DNA from: Leptasterias polaris
Lineage: Eukaryota > Echinodermata > Asteroidea > Forcipulatida > Asteriidae
Direction: 5' to 3'
Length of the DNA stretch: 64,000 nucleotides
Assembly: GCA_037783415.1 (NCBI GenBank)
Contig: JAZGTN010000228.1
Span: 558,001 to 622,000, forward strand
Shown: positions 1-10,912 of the stretch, piece by piece
Position numbering within the stretch: position 1 is the first letter of the stretch
Layout of the letters: each line of letters opens with the position of its first letter
Translations under genes and position numbers: made by a program
The notes under the pieces: model-generated
Seen by the model: only the letters and a program-made list of their open reading frames with translations
The model's database searches: none
Told to the model about the DNA's origin: nothing

Positions 1-190
1 CCGAAGCGTTTTCATACACAATATCAACCTCTACCCTCACAGGTACCCATTTACCACTGGGTGAAGAGAAGCAATCATAGTAAAGCATCTTGTTCAAGGA
101 CACAAGTGTAATGACCGGGATTCGAACCTAACATTCTGATGACTTAATAACCACCAGAACTTGAATTTGATGCTCTAAACCACGCGGGCC
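1..190 (-). mobile_element. tRNA-derived SINE, truncated by window edge
   Basis: Read on the minus strand, 190 down to 104 is a degenerate tRNA-Leu-like head with a box-B-like word (ggttcgaatcccggtc at about 112-127). A conserved body follows, including the words gtgtccttgaacaag and cttctcttcaccca. The same head and body occur on the plus strand at 54147-54420, including the shared tail near gggtacc and aggttgata. Two diverged copies with a common tRNA head identify a SINE rather than a tRNA gene. The 3' end is cut by the window edge. Confidence 0.75.
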
Positions 191-480
191 AATGCATATT
201 TTGCCCATATGATACTCATATGGGCCAATTTTTATTCTGCCCATATGGGATTGCCCACATTTTCCCCATATTCTACCCATATGGGCCCTTTCATATTCTG
301 CCCATATGGGCTAGCCCATGTTTTCCCCTTATAATACCCATATGTGTTACTTGGTGGAAAATAGATTGTACTTACATTCAGGTTAACTAGCAATAATTTG
401 AGTTTGGCGTGAAAATGGCGGCCATCTTTGATTTGTTCTTGCTCATATGGGATTGGAGAATATGTAGTGACCATACCCGT
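191..480. repeat. CCATATGG-rich palindromic repeat
   Basis: About ten imperfect copies of the palindromic word cccatatggg, spaced 20-40 bp apart, alternate with gcccatgttttcccc-type words. An antisense ORF at 232-558 is a by-product of this repetition (its C-terminal part repeats GPIW/NPIW peptides) and is not treated as a gene. It is probably the inside of a non-autonomous DNA element. I cannot define its ends. Confidence 0.6.
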
Positions 481-715
481 GGAAATATTGTGGACAAAAA
501 TAAGATTTCTACTAGCATTAGAGGGTGTGCGTACATATATTACTGAAAATAGAGGCAAAAGCCATTTTTGTATTTATGCAATTTAGGCATATTTCCCCTA
601 CTTTCCTTTTCTACTTTTTTGATATGTTGTTTTGGAGGGATTCAAGAGACACTTGCAAAACAAATCATTTCTGTTGTAATTGTCTAGGTCAAGCCATTTT
701 TGGAGTTTAGATTGA

Positions 716-1523
716 CTAGACTAATAGGGGTTCGTCGTCTGGGAAAACTGCATTACACTCTTGAATTGTGTCCGCAAGAAACTCCCCGAATCTCTCTCGC
801 CTCACAGTTTCGAATGCGATTCGGTGGTGCACCAAGCCTACTTCACCAGAAACAGCGAAGGTGACGTCGCCATTTTTCCCTCGTTGACTGTCGACCCTGG
901 GAGCTTCGAGTCCAGACGTTATAACCTGTCTCGTCAATGAAAACTAGATGCGCCATTACACCTTGCTGCAGGAAACACTCACCATACTGGACAACGCGTT
1001 GATCAAGAACTTTAGGGGAATTCCTCCGCTAGTTTCAGTGTAATCATCATCCCACCCAAGGACCTGGCTATGTTGGCAGTAGAAACCTCGGGCTTATCTG
1101 GCAGATGCTCACTCAAACTAGCCTTCATTTGTTGAAGTGTCAAGATTGGATTAGCGTCAAGAATGCCTTGCAGATGGTTTTGCATGTCATCATCCATCAT
1201 GCTGTGGGTTGCTCCTCCTCTTGCCAGCGTCTCTCGCCTTCCAGTCCTCAAATATGTTGCAACAACTGATCTTGCTGTGGACTTGTTGATGTTCAAAATT
1301 GACCGCAAGCTCAATGTAGTGTTGCTCGTTTCCCTCCGAAGGTCTCAATTAACCTTTCTCGATCTACCTGGGACAATCTTACGTAGCGACCACGAGCTGC
1401 AATTTCTAGAAATATGCGTGCACAACTGAAGCGAAAGCTCGTCTTAGAAGAACATCTGCAAAGTGACTCAAGTGCCAGTAAGTGAACCGTATTTATGCCT
1501 TTAACATTCGAAAGGAAACACAA
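716..1523 (-). pseudogene. Decayed Tc1/mariner-type transposase (DDE_3 / ISXO2-like arrangement)
   Basis: Three minus-strand ORF pieces in different frames line up as one transposase. 1523-1311 holds the start of the helix-turn-helix region (RGRYVRLSQVDRERLIETF). 1314-1012 continues with LRSILNINKSTARSVVATY, a basic linker and a second DNA-binding helix set (LPDKPEVSTANIARSL). 937-716 holds part of the catalytic core, with the family word GLVHHRIAFET and RERFGEFLADT. Frameshifts separate the pieces and the final catalytic segment is missing, so it is inactive. The family, known from many invertebrates and fungi, cuts and pastes at TA. I do not see clear terminal repeats, although gaatttgaatgctgc (about 1620) and cagcagcattcgatt (about 1735) form a short inverted pair nearby. 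Confidence 0.75.
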
Positions 1524-2133
1524 GTTTAAATGAGCATTTTGTTAGATTGCACACATTCCAGAATTGCCTGCCCCAAAATGAATTTGAATGACTAAACACA
1601 CACCTCAAAAAGCTCCTGCGAATTTGAATGCTGCTTTGTTGAATTGTTAAATTGAATTAATATGTTATCAAATTGAATGACGCAACAGTAGGTTACATTT
1701 GACTAGTCATAAAACAAAATTGAATGAACTTTTTCAGCAGCATTCGATTTCGCGCGAAATAGAATGGCGCAGTGGTTAAATTGGCTGCTTATTTGCCGAA
1801 ATTGACCGAGAAAACCTAAGTTAGACAAATTCAATTATAGAAAAGCAGAATTAAACAGGCGGTAAATCAATGTAACTTGAGGTGTAGCCCCGGATATCCC
1901 AGAACCCCCCCGCCCCCCTAAACAATTAAAATAAATAATAATCGTAATAAATAAACAAATAAACAGACACAAAGCAAAAGAACGAATAATCTGGGATTAA
2001 CCTCGAGTTGCTGCATTCATCTCTTATCAAGTTACAGAAAGAGAGATTTCTGGGCAAGACACAAATTGTCAATGGATATTTTAATCAAAAGCACTAAATG
2101 TTCAAATGGAATGGATAACTTATGAATACGAAC
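1524..2133. other. AT-rich intergenic or intronic sequence
   Basis: No coding signal is visible. There is an imperfect inverted repeat with arms near 1620-1645 and 1730-1750, repeated attgaatga words, and an A-rich stretch at 1920-1990. If the SLCO gene continues to the left, this is part of its next intron. Confidence 0.5.
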
Positions 2134-2331
2134 CAATGTACATAGGCAGCAGAGTCTTTTCCACGGCATCGTCGAGATACGTTAAGGCTAGAGGAAGTAC
2201 GGCTGTACCGCCTACCCCACACAATAGCTGACCCAGTAAGATAGGCCAAGTCTTGGCTAGTTGGGAACCAGACGCCTCGATCTCAGCGCTGCTGCACTCT
2301 GTGTAATTAGTGCCAACGTTGCATGTGGTTT
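2134..2331 (-). CDS. SLCO/OATP transporter gene, exon 3 (partial gene)
   Basis: Third visible exon of the organic-anion transporter gene whose first two exons lie at 9358-9728 and 8400-8563. The acceptor is tgcag before 2331. The one base carried over from exon 2 plus AA makes a Glu codon, so the reading frame is continuous. The peptide has a Cys-containing extracellular loop (TCNVGTNYTECSS), then WPILLGQLLCGVGGTAVLP and LTYLDDAVEKTLLPMYIG. This is the OATP segment around transmembrane helix 4 with the diagnostic T-Y-L-D-D. The donor is placed at GTTCGT (2133), but a GTATTC donor four bases downstream is also possible. I found no further exon between 2133 and the left edge, so the rest of the gene (about 12 TM helices, 600-700 residues in the family) lies outside. 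Confidence 0.85.
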
Positions 2332-3164
2332 CTGCATTGAAATGTACACAAATTATATTTAAAACGGGTGTAGTTAAATTGGAAATTATTTAAATATTCA
2401 AAGAGTAATTAAAAAGGGGCATAAACAGATCTGGGGTATCCTAATGTCGGCTTTCACAGAAAATGTTTATAATGGATTGTATATCGAACCGGATTCGCTT
2501 TGGGAAGGAGTTTCCCAACTGACAATACCGAGGAGAGCTATTGTATTGAAACAACGCGTTATCAGTGGCATAACCAGGCACTTTCTTTCATGGGGGCAAT
2601 TTTTCTCTGTCTAGCTTTCTCCTTTAATTGTTTCCTAAATATAAAAAGGGGATTAATAAATAAATATAACCATCTGTTGTAAACTGCTCACCAACAAAAA
2701 TGACCTGATTAACAAACCAACAACATTTTCCATTCGCTCACGTTTGGACCCCAGCAGGGTCTTTGAATTTAACTGTTGAAGTGACGTAGGGATGTCGAGG
2801 CTAATTGACGCTATTTGGACTGTCAAGTCTAGCTTGGCGATTCCCCACTACAAGTTCGACTGATATAGTAACATAATGATGTTGATGATGTAACTAACGC
2901 TTTTCGGACTGGCCGTGTAATGAGGTAGGGGACCTACATGCTTGTCTAGCTAGCGACTAAAGTTTATCACTGTTAACTAGACCAGCATGTACGCCATTCC
3001 ACGTCTAAAACCAACCTTCCCAGTATTTGCGAAGTTGTGTTTGGTTGGGCCTTACTATAGGAAGACACACGAAGAGAGGACCATATTAGCCTGTGTCCTG
3101 AGGCTGCGTTTAATATGGCTGCGTCTGTTGCTATGGGCCTCATATCATGCTTTAACGCATGTTC

Positions 3165-4139
3165 AAGCAATTCAATTCAATTCAATTCAGTAACATTTAT
3201 TTCAATGCTGTCATTGATTACAATAATGCACATTTATGTTGAAATTACACAAGTAATACATTAGCATGAGATATGATTTATATTTAGTACACAATGATTC
3301 AATAATAATCATCAAAATTAATGACAACATTTAGGCATAAGGTTAAGTAAAATGCTTTTGTTCCCTAACCTATGGACAGACAAACATACAACCAAGGAAC
3401 CGTAACAGGACAAAGGACAAATGAAGCAGACATGACAATGTGAGACAAGGCCAACACAACTTACAAGTTACACCTTATTAGTTTATGAATAAGAGTCAAG
3501 GAACTGAGCTCTTAGGTTTTTAACAAACACAGATAGAGAGGGTGAAGATTTAAGAGAATCATCTAAACTATTCCAGTATGAGATGCCTCGATGGACAACA
3601 CTGTTTTTAGACATTTATGTTCTATTAAATTGGACGACCAAATTACCCCTAGCGCTAATACGAGTATTATATGCATGAATATTTCACGTTAATGTAAAAC
3701 AAGAATTAAAACAGGGAGGAAGTAGGTTATGCATACATTTATACATAAATTTACCAAAATTAAGGTGGTATAAGTCATTACATTGAAGTATGCTTAATTC
3801 TGCGAATAATGGACCTGAATGGTCACGGTAGCCAGCAATCGAAATTACACGAACCACTCGTTATTGTAAGGTAAGTAATTTGTTACATTTAGAAAAACTG
3901 CCCCAGGTCAAGATTGAGTAATTTAGGTATGGCAGAACGAGTGAATTATACAATGTTGATAAAATCCTGTTCGGCAGGTAATATTTTAAGCGATTCATTA
4001 TGCCAATATTCTTTGATATTGTGGTAGCTACTTCATCAATATGATTTTTCAAAGAAAGGTTTTCATCAATAGTTATACCCAGAATTTTTAATTTTAATTT
4101 TTTATTTTTTTCCGTTAAAGTGGAGCTATACAGCCCCAT
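3165..4139 (-). mobile_element. 5'-truncated non-LTR retrotransposon 3' end
   Basis: The minus-strand ORF 4139-3861 encodes the end of a reverse transcriptase domain: LKILGITIDENLSLKNHID, then GIMNRLKYYLPNRILSTLYNSL and LPYLNYSILTWG. This is the thumb region of Jockey/CR1-type RTs. About 690 bp of 3' untranslated sequence follows and ends in a (TTGAA)n tail, read as aattcaattcaattcaattc at about 3170-3190 on the plus strand. A microsatellite-like 3' tail is typical of this class. The element is 5' truncated near 4140, as expected for incomplete target-primed reverse transcription. Confidence 0.8.
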
Positions 4140-4572
4140 TTAGTTCATACCTCACACGAATAACAGAAATACAAATTTACTTGAACAAGAAACAAATTAA
4201 CAACAATTTATGATATTTACAATTAGGAGGTTAAAAATAGTGCATATTAAATGAAAACAGCGAACATGAAACAATGAACTAACAGGTTCTACAAAGTATC
4301 TATAAACAAAATCGTAAGTGATCATCTTGAACACAACAAAGAACACTATTGCGACAATATAAAATATTGAAAATGTTGTCATCTAATCTTTTCCTTTCAA
4401 AGGACAGAAATTTACGAAGGCTAGCTTTGTATGATATCAATATGTTACAGTTGTTGTTTCCTTCATAGGCTGCTTTACATCTAACCTTCCATGTAATTCT
4501 GTGTAAACGTACTACCCCAAAAATATACAAATTATCTTCAACTCCTACTCCCAAAATTGTATAAATATCATT

Positions 4573-5703
4573 TATTACCACATACGACAAATATAGACAC
4601 ATGGCGTTTGTACTGTGTGGCTTGAGCAGCCCTTTTATTGTATGGGATCTCCGGCAGTAATTTAATCCGCGAGATCTTAAACATTAACAAAATTGATTTC
4701 CCGTAGTAATCCAATCCGCGAAATCTCATACAATTGTTATCAAAAAATTGATTTCCGGTAGTAGTCCAACCCGCAAAATCTCATACAAATGGTTATCAAA
4801 ACTGATTTCCGGTAGTAGTCCAACCCGCGAAATCTCATACCATTATTATCAAAACTGATTTCCGGTAGTAGTCCAACCCGCGAAATCTCATACCATTATT
4901 ATCAAAACTGATTTCCGGTAGTAGTCCAACCCGTGAAATCTCATACAAATGGTTATCAAAACTGATTTCCGGTAGTAGTCCAACCCGCGAAATCATCATT
5001 TAATAAATGCAAGGGGAAGAGTTAAATAACATCTCAAATGGCATACGCCGGGTTGCATGTTAATCAAATCAAATAAAATACCACAGTGGTAGCAGGTCAA
5101 TGGCATAATAAGTTTCAAAGCCAAATTTGCCAACAGGTATAGAACAACAAAATAAGAGCAAATGCTTCAGAAAGTACAAATTGAATAAATACACCCGAGG
5201 ACTATGAAGGTGTACACAATGAAAATCCGCCGATGTGCTTGTAAAGACTCCAATCGGGATAGTAGCCGGATACGCAAACTCGAAACCCAGTGATGGGCAA
5301 ATTGAGATCGTACGTTGGCCCCATGCTTGCTATCTCATGCCAACATGATGAGTGGAGTCATTACAAGCTATCATATTAAAAGCACACCAAAACATGACAA
5401 GGTGGTATGCAGGGGAAGGTGGCGGGAATTTAACAAAACTGAATTTCTTAAGCACAAGAAAACAAGTTATCACAAGGACTGCTCAAACAAAAGTGACTGT
5501 CTTTGCCATGTGGACAATGGATCCAGAGGGGGCTGCCCGCCAGCCGTAAAACAAATAACAGACCAATGGAATGTTAATTGTACCACATGGTCAGTTAATG
5601 GCACCAACTTCCGACCGCGAAGCCCAATATGCCCCACGGCAACCCCCAGCTTGTCTAGTAGTAATACATTATTTTAGGCTCAAAGAATTGGCCTAAAATC
5701 TAT
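4573..5703. repeat. 1.13-kb tandem duplication, copy 1
   Basis: The first of two head-to-tail copies. Both begin with tattaccacatacgacaa and end with attggcctaaaatctatta, and the period is 1131 bp. It contains a 53-bp minisatellite (about 4637-4995) and a stretch with a Cys-rich ORF (5315-5677). That ORF reads similarly in copy 2, but near-identity of the copies makes it no evidence of selection. I do not recognise the unit. It could be an internally repeated non-autonomous transposon or a young satellite. Confidence 0.85.
4637..4995. repeat. 53-bp minisatellite in copy 1
   Basis: Six to seven units of about 53 bp with the core gatttccggtagtagtcc, then aacccgcgaaatctcatac and a variable spacer. 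The first units are diverged (gtaatccaatccgcg) and the middle units are almost identical, as expected from unequal exchange. Confidence 0.85.
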
Positions 5704-6953
5704 TATTACCACATACGACAAATATAGACACATGGCGTTTGTACTGTGTGGCTTGAGCAGCCCTTTTATTGTATGGGATCTCCGGCAGTAATTTAATCCG
5801 CGAGATCTTAAACATTAACAAAATTGATTTCCGGTAGTAATCCAATCCGCGAAATCTCATACAATTGTTATCAAAAAATTGATTTCCGGTAGTAGTCCAA
5901 CCCGCGAAATATCATACAAATGGTTATCAAAACTGATTTCCGGTAGTAGTCCAACCCGCGAAATCTCATACCATTATTATCAAAACTGATTTCCGGTAGT
6001 AGTCCAACCCGCGAAATCTCATACCATTATTATCAAAACTGATTTCCGGTAGTAGTCCAACCCGCGAAATCTCATACAAATGGTTATCAAAACTGATTTC
6101 CGGTAGTAGTCCAACCCGCTAAATCATTATTTAATAAATGCAAGGGGAAGAGTTAAATAACATCTCAAATGGCATACGCCGGGTTGCATGTTAATCAAAT
6201 CAAATAAAATACCACAGTGGTAGCAGGTCAATGGCAGAATAAGTTTCAAAGGTAAATTTGCCAACATGTATAGAACAACAAAATAAGAGCAAATGCTTCA
6301 GAAAGTACTAATTGAATAAATACACCCGAGGACTATGAAGGTGTACACAATGAAAATCCGCCGATGTGCTTGTAAAGACTCCCATCGGGATAGTAGCCGG
6401 ATACGCAAACTCGAAACCCAGTGGGCAAATTGAGATCGTACGTTGGCCCCATAATAATAATAATAATAATAATATGGATTTATATCGCGCTTTATCACAC
6501 CCAATGGCGTCTCAAAGCGCTTCGAACATTATTACCCCTGGTCACTGGGTCATTTATTTCATTCCTTAAACCATCTCATGCTATCTCATGCCAACATGAT
6601 GATTGGAGTTATTACAAGCTATCATATTAAAACACACCAAAACATGACAAGGTGGTATGCAGGGGAAGGTGGCGGGAATTTAACAAAACTGAATTTCTTA
6701 AGCACAAGAAAACAAGTTATCACAAGGACTGCTCAAACAAAAGTGACTGTCTTTGCCATGTGGACAATGGATCCAGAGGGGGCTGCCCGCCAGCCGTAAA
6801 ACAAATAACAGACCAATGGAATGTTAATTGTACCACATGGTCAGTTAATGGCACCAACTTCCGACCGCGAACCCAGTATGCCCCACGGCAACCCCCAGCT
6901 TGTCTAGTAGTAATAAATTATTTTAGGCTCAAAGAATTGGCCTAAAATCTATT
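5704..6953. repeat. 1.13-kb tandem duplication, copy 2 with insertion
   Basis: Second copy of the unit at 4573-5703, nearly identical apart from single-base changes and a ~120-bp insertion at 6451-6570. It includes the same 53-bp minisatellite at about 5768-6127. The insertion postdates the duplication because copy 1 is uninterrupted at the matching site (about 5321). Confidence 0.85.
6451..6570. mobile_element. Short interspersed repeat (ATA-rich head, TTTATATCGCGCTTTATCAC body)
   Basis: About 120 bp present in copy 2 of the tandem unit and absent from copy 1. It starts with an (ATA)n run and continues with tatatcgcgctttatcac, acccaatggcgtctcaaagc and gcttcg. The same body occurs at about 45775-45850, again preceded by an ATA/AAT run. 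It is a dispersed repeat family with an empty-site comparison here; short size and lack of coding suggest a SINE or MITE. Confidence 0.75.
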
Positions 6954-7459
6954 AAACAGAATGTGCCATTATTGGTACATTTACGCACAATGTTGTTATT
7001 TTTACCTGACTGAGCATTGCATTATTCAAAATGAGATATAGGCAAAAGTGTAATAAATATGGCGGCCATTTTGAAATTTAAGATGGCGGCCAAACCATAA
7101 TTATTAGTTACAATTAAGGCAATTGTTTTAATGGAATCCCAGGTATCATAAACATGGGTATTGCCAACATTTTAACTCTTCTACATTGCTCATATTAAGT
7201 TGAGATATGGGCCAAAATATAATTAAAATGGCGGCCATTTTGAAATTCAAAATGGCAGCTGAAGACGCCATTGAAAAAAATGGTATCTAACTTTTTTTGA
7301 ATTCAGCACCCCAAAATTGACAAAGTTAGCCAATAAAATCCAATTTGGCACCAAAATCCAGCTGGTCCAAAATATCTGACATAGTGAATTGTACTAATTG
7401 TTTACTCAATAAGGTTTTCTTGATTCTATTTCACTCCAATACCATATTGTGCAACGTAG

Positions 7460-8143
7460 TGTAGCGAACGGCCTAAGGGTCCTTATTTCTAAATACTGTC
7501 GAAAATCAAGACAAGGGGAGCCCGAGACTGAACTGGAGGAAAACATCCTCCACTGTGCTCTTACATCGTCTTGAAATTGCCGACGCCCTGAATCTTTAAC
7601 ACTTGCCCCAGGCGCTGATCCTCGTACCTTATGGGACATGTTCTTGAACGGAGCCGGTGTCGTCAAATCATCCCGTCTCCGGTTGGTTCTGCTGCGTCGG
7701 GACATACCCGTTCTGTTCCCCAGCGACCGCTGCATATATTCAATTTGCATGGAGATGTCGCTGATATCGTCCTCGAGACTCCTTCCTGATGATCCGTAAC
7801 TTGCCATTTCAGAAATCCGAGCGCTGCCACCATTTGTAACGAACGGCCTAAGGGTCCTTATTTCTAAATACTGTAGAACATCAAGAAAAGAGGAGCCCGA
7901 GACTGAACTGGAGGAAAACAACTTTATTTGTCACAACTCTGGTCTCTACTGACTCCACGTTACAACACACTCCTTTTCAATTAACACACAAAGCAAAGCG
8001 TCAATCATCTTGGCTCCTGTCCAACGTTTTTCCCGCCGGCGCGAACACAACAGTCTATTTATAGTCCACACTTCCGGTCCAATCTCTGGAGAGAGAGCGT
8101 TCTCACGCCAGCGGTTTGTCCGGCGGTTGCATTGTCCGTTACA
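7460..8143 (-). mobile_element. Internally deleted gypsy-like LTR retrotransposon with 4-bp TSD
   Basis: On the minus strand a 309-bp LTR (8143-7835) starts TGTAACGG and ends CGTTACA. It has a TATA-like ctataaatag and a polyadenylation word aataaa. It is followed at once by tggtggcagcgctcgg, the usual position and style of a gypsy primer-binding site. A short gag start comes next (MASYGSSGRSLEDDISDISM). The sequence then jumps at about 7550 into the last ~90 bp of a second LTR (7460-7550, same ending). GTAG flanks both outer ends (7456-7459 and 8144-8147), a 4-bp target duplication. So one insertion lost nearly all of its internal region and most of its 3' LTR afterwards. The 171-residue ORF across it is a chimera of LTR and gag, not a gene. 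Confidence 0.85.
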
Positions 8144-8399
8144 GTAGCTTGGTTCTCACGTCGGTTAATTTGATAACGTTGGCAATCCTCTTCTGATGCC
8201 AAGCAATGTTGGTTTATCAATGTAAATCAACTTCAAGTAGGCCTACATTACCCCTTGGATTTTGAAGGTGTCAGAGTAATTAGGAACACAACATCTAAAA
8301 ATGGTACACATTTTATAAGGAGAAACAAACAAACCAACACCCCGAACAGGCAACAACAAAACTGACAAACAAACTTGCACAAACTCTATTAATTTGTAC

Positions 8400-8563
8400 C
8401 TTCTGCGTAGACCGAGCCTCCCTTTGTTTGTCCCGACTGGTCGGATGACGTGACGGGGTCATCGAGACCGGGGTTATCGTAGATGAACTGAGGCAGTGCC
8501 GTCACAAAGGTTCCCACGGCAAGTATTATACCCGATATTCCGATGATTCTGGGTCGGTGGGAC
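8400..8563 (-). CDS. SLCO/OATP transporter gene, exon 2 (partial gene)
   Basis: The acceptor is ccgtag before 8563 and the donor is G|GTACAA at 8400/8399. Joining to exon 1 (...GGA AG + G TCC...) restores the OATP family signature YFGGR-SHRPR. Transmembrane helix 3 follows (IIGISGIILAVGTFVTALP), then QFIYDNPG and a Ser/Asp/Gly-rich extracellular segment. Reading past the donor meets a TAA within three codons, so either splicing occurs there or the gene is truncated. In-phase fit with exon 3 (G|AA) supports splicing. The polypyrimidine tract of the acceptor is a near-pure C run. Confidence 0.85.
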
Positions 8564-8573
8564 CTACGGCGGG

Positions 8574-8593
8574 ATGGGGGGGGGGGGGGGGGG
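8574..8593. repeat. Homopolymer (G)n / (C)n tract at a splice acceptor
   Basis: Up to about 18 consecutive G on the plus strand, i.e. a C run on the gene strand. It ends about 10 bases before the SLCO exon 2 acceptor AG, so it occupies the position of the polypyrimidine tract. Confidence 0.9.
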
Positions 8594-9357
8594 ATAAAGA
8601 CATTCAGTGCCCATGAGTGCCCACAAAAATTAAATTAATCGTTTAATACCACCATTCTAAATTTACATTCCGGTATAACTGATTCGCAATGATACCAGCG
8701 AGCCACACTATTTGAAAGGTAAGCTCTCTAGTGAAAACTTGAGATCTACACAGTTTACATGGCACAGTTCACAAATCGGTTGATAGTTTTGAATTACCTC
8801 CAAAGTGGATGGCACCCCTTGATTTTTGTCATTAGGTAGGTTAATATTTACCCGTGTTTTATGATCCTCTTTTTTTCCATTAGACATAGTCCTTATAAAA
8901 TATTTTAAAAGGAACAAGTTTCCAACCTCGCATTGCTTTGAGTTTAGAATGCCACTGTGCCTTCAAGTGAAATTGTTGTCAAAATCTAAAAAACATTAAA
9001 TGACGTCACATTTCAAAATGGTGATGTGTACATTTTTGTTATTATTAATCATTTTTAAATTGAATTATTTAATTAAATCTGCATTGAAATTGACCTTTTG
9101 TCTGCCGCAAAAATTCCTCTTTTGAATTTACAGATCTGTTGTCCAATGACGTCATGTTTCAAATTTTACTCCGGATTTCGCTTTATCAAACAAAAAGACA
9201 TTTTTATACCATTCTAAGGTAAGATTTGTAAACAAAAATCCTTGCTTTTTTGAGGACTCTGTTTACTTGTTTCTATTAATTATTGGTTCGGTTTATTTTT
9301 GGATGAGTATTTATTACGTTCAATGTTGATACTTTTTTTTTCGTACGGGTTACTTAC
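8594..9357 (-). other. SLCO intron 1
   Basis: Intron between exons 1 and 2, with donor GTAAGT at 9357. It is AT-rich. A minus-strand ORF at 8917-8708 is short and unrecognised. I see no repeat family I can name. Confidence 0.6.
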
Positions 9358-9728
9358 CTTCCTCCGAAGTAGGCAACAAAGAGTACACCACAAAGAGCAG
9401 AGATGTCATTCATTGAAAGGATGATACCAGACTCAGAGCTCTTCAGCTGAAACCTCTTTTCGATGGTCGAGATGACCCCCGCTAAGTAGACTCCCGTGAC
9501 ACCGAACATTGATACAATAAGCATACCCACGCACATCACAAAGACGTTCGGGTGGGCAAACAATTTTAGACACCGGCAGCGAAGACAGCCGAGACCGCAC
9601 TGAGTTTGAGACTCACTGGTGTCACCGATGACGGCGTCCACGGCAACAGCACATTTTTGATTATTGTCGAGTGGCGAGTCATTTTGCCTCTGAAAACATT
9701 TTTCACCAAAATGTTCAGTTTGTGTCAT
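9358..9728 (-). CDS. SLCO/OATP transporter gene, exon 1 with start codon (partial gene)
   Basis: First coding exon of a sodium-independent organic anion transporter (OATP/SLCO, plasma membrane, 12 TM in the family). From the ATG at 9728 about 55 residues are a polar cytosolic N-terminus ending in CGLGCLRCRCLKLFAHP. The family motif of transmembrane helix 1 follows (VFVMCVGMLIVSMFGVTGVY), then ISTIEKRFQLKSSESGIILS and TM2 ending in YFGG. This matches the OATP layout in which a STIE+RF word lies between TM1 and TM2. The exon ends at a strong donor, AAG|GTAAGT. The start is the only ATG upstream of the conserved block in this frame. Together exons 1-3 give about 245 residues, roughly a third of a usual OATP; the remainder lies to the left of the window. 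Paralogue (SLCO subfamily) cannot be assigned from this part. Confidence 0.9.
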
Positions 9729-10640
9729 GACGAATGGAATTATGATATCGCAATGTGTCTTTCTGAAATTGAAGAGTCACGTCACTTCGTTGTCGTATAC
9801 TTTTGTTGTTTTGGTTGGTCTTAATGTAAAGGTAAATTGTTAATTTAATAAAAATAATGTGACTCGACTTTGGTTTAATATCCGATGTACACAAACGGAC
9901 CTCTTATTTGAGTCAAATGCAATGACCTTATATTATCGGCAGACCTGCAGATGCACGTGTTGTCCGATCTAAAAATTTAATTGACTCCCAGTCTTCTGCG
10001 TCATGAAATTATCCGCTTTTCAAATTAAAGTCTACAACGCTGTGGCCAGTGCGTCTCGTCGTCAGAAATTTTGCTATAGTTAAATAAAACACTGCACATT
10101 ATACAATGATAAGTGTTTACTTTAACTACGGTTTAAGGAATGGACCGCCGTGACACAATACAACAACAATATATATCACACCGTGACAGTATTGCAGACT
10201 TTTTGAGTGACAGTTTGAAATTAGAGTGTAATACATGTTTTTGGAGAACACAATCACTTTTAATTCGTCCAAACCAGTAGATATAGACCCTTGTGGCTAA
10301 ATAAAATGAATTATAGCCAAAGTTCCTTTGAAATTTAGCCCACATTGTCTCTATGTATAGTTTATACAAACTGACTCAATAGTGGTAATTAGGTCCAAGG
10401 CTAAGCAATTACGGTACACTTTCTTGGGGAAAACAAGCAGCGCTGGTCTTTGGTGGAATTTTGTTCAGTGGAAAACAACCCCGATGGTAACAAAACAGTT
10501 GGTATGCTATTTGGCTAGGTGTAGTTCGGGATTATGGATTAACAAAAATATAACAAATGGTGGAGTACTGACTTTTTAAATAAAAACTGTTACTCAATAA
10601 GTCCGCCATGGCATCACGCAAGGTTAAGCAGTATTTAAAG
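9729..10640. other. Region upstream of SLCO exon 1
   Basis: Expected to hold the 5' UTR and promoter of the SLCO gene. I see no convincing TATA box or other gene. ORFs here are short and not recognisable. Confidence 0.4.
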
Positions 10641-10908
10641 ATATCATACATGATTGGTAGAGCTGACAAAAGGATTGCAGACAGTGCTCATAATATGTGC
10701 GAACAAGTATAACAAACTTGTGAAAATTTGAGCTGAATCCGTAGTGCGAGTCAGGATAACAAAATCAGAGAAAAAATATGCACAATTTTCAGCTTGTAAA
10801 ACACATCCATGACTTTGGTTGTAACAACCGAACTCAGCTGTAGCTGTTTTTTTATTTTTTTTTTTTTTTCGTATGTGATGATACAGTTTTGTGTAATATG
10901 ACTTCGTT
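10641..10908. repeat. Interspersed MITE-like repeat (related to 28060-28330)
   Basis: Shares ordered words with 28060-28330: aacaaacttgtgaaaatttg versus aacaagtctgtggaaatg, a gggtcag/gagtcag word, then ggttgtaacaaccgaactca versus gttctaacaaccgaagtca. Ends cannot be fixed. The poly-T block at 10849-10869 lies in it. Confidence 0.5.
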
Positions 10909-10912
10909 TTAA

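Larger units (their letters stand above)
2332..8399 (-). other. SLCO intron 2, packed with repeats
   Basis: A 6-kb intron inferred from in-phase exon joining. It contains a non-LTR 3' end (3165-4139), a 1.13-kb tandem duplication (4573-6953) and a gypsy relic (7460-8143), listed separately. At 2345-3160 I see no gene. At 4140-4572 a short minus-strand ORF (4602-4300) runs partly into the duplicated unit, and I do not recognise it. At 6954-7400 there are repeated atggcggccattttgaaat words typical of interspersed repeats. Confidence 0.7.

Noticed and set aside
232..558. 108-residue protein with GPIW/NPIW repeats
   Set aside because: It is the translation of a palindromic CCATATGG repeat.
4637..4995. 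CRISPR-like array
   Set aside because: The units are contiguous 53-bp tandem repeats without unique spacers, in a eukaryotic context.
5315..5677. Cys-rich 120-residue gene in the tandem unit
   Set aside because: Open in both copies only because the copies are almost identical. No signal peptide or family match, and it sits in an intronic repeat.
7406..7921. 171-residue protein with an internal repeat
   Set aside because: The repeat is the two LTR ends flanking a gag stub, so the ORF is a relic chimera of a retrotransposon.
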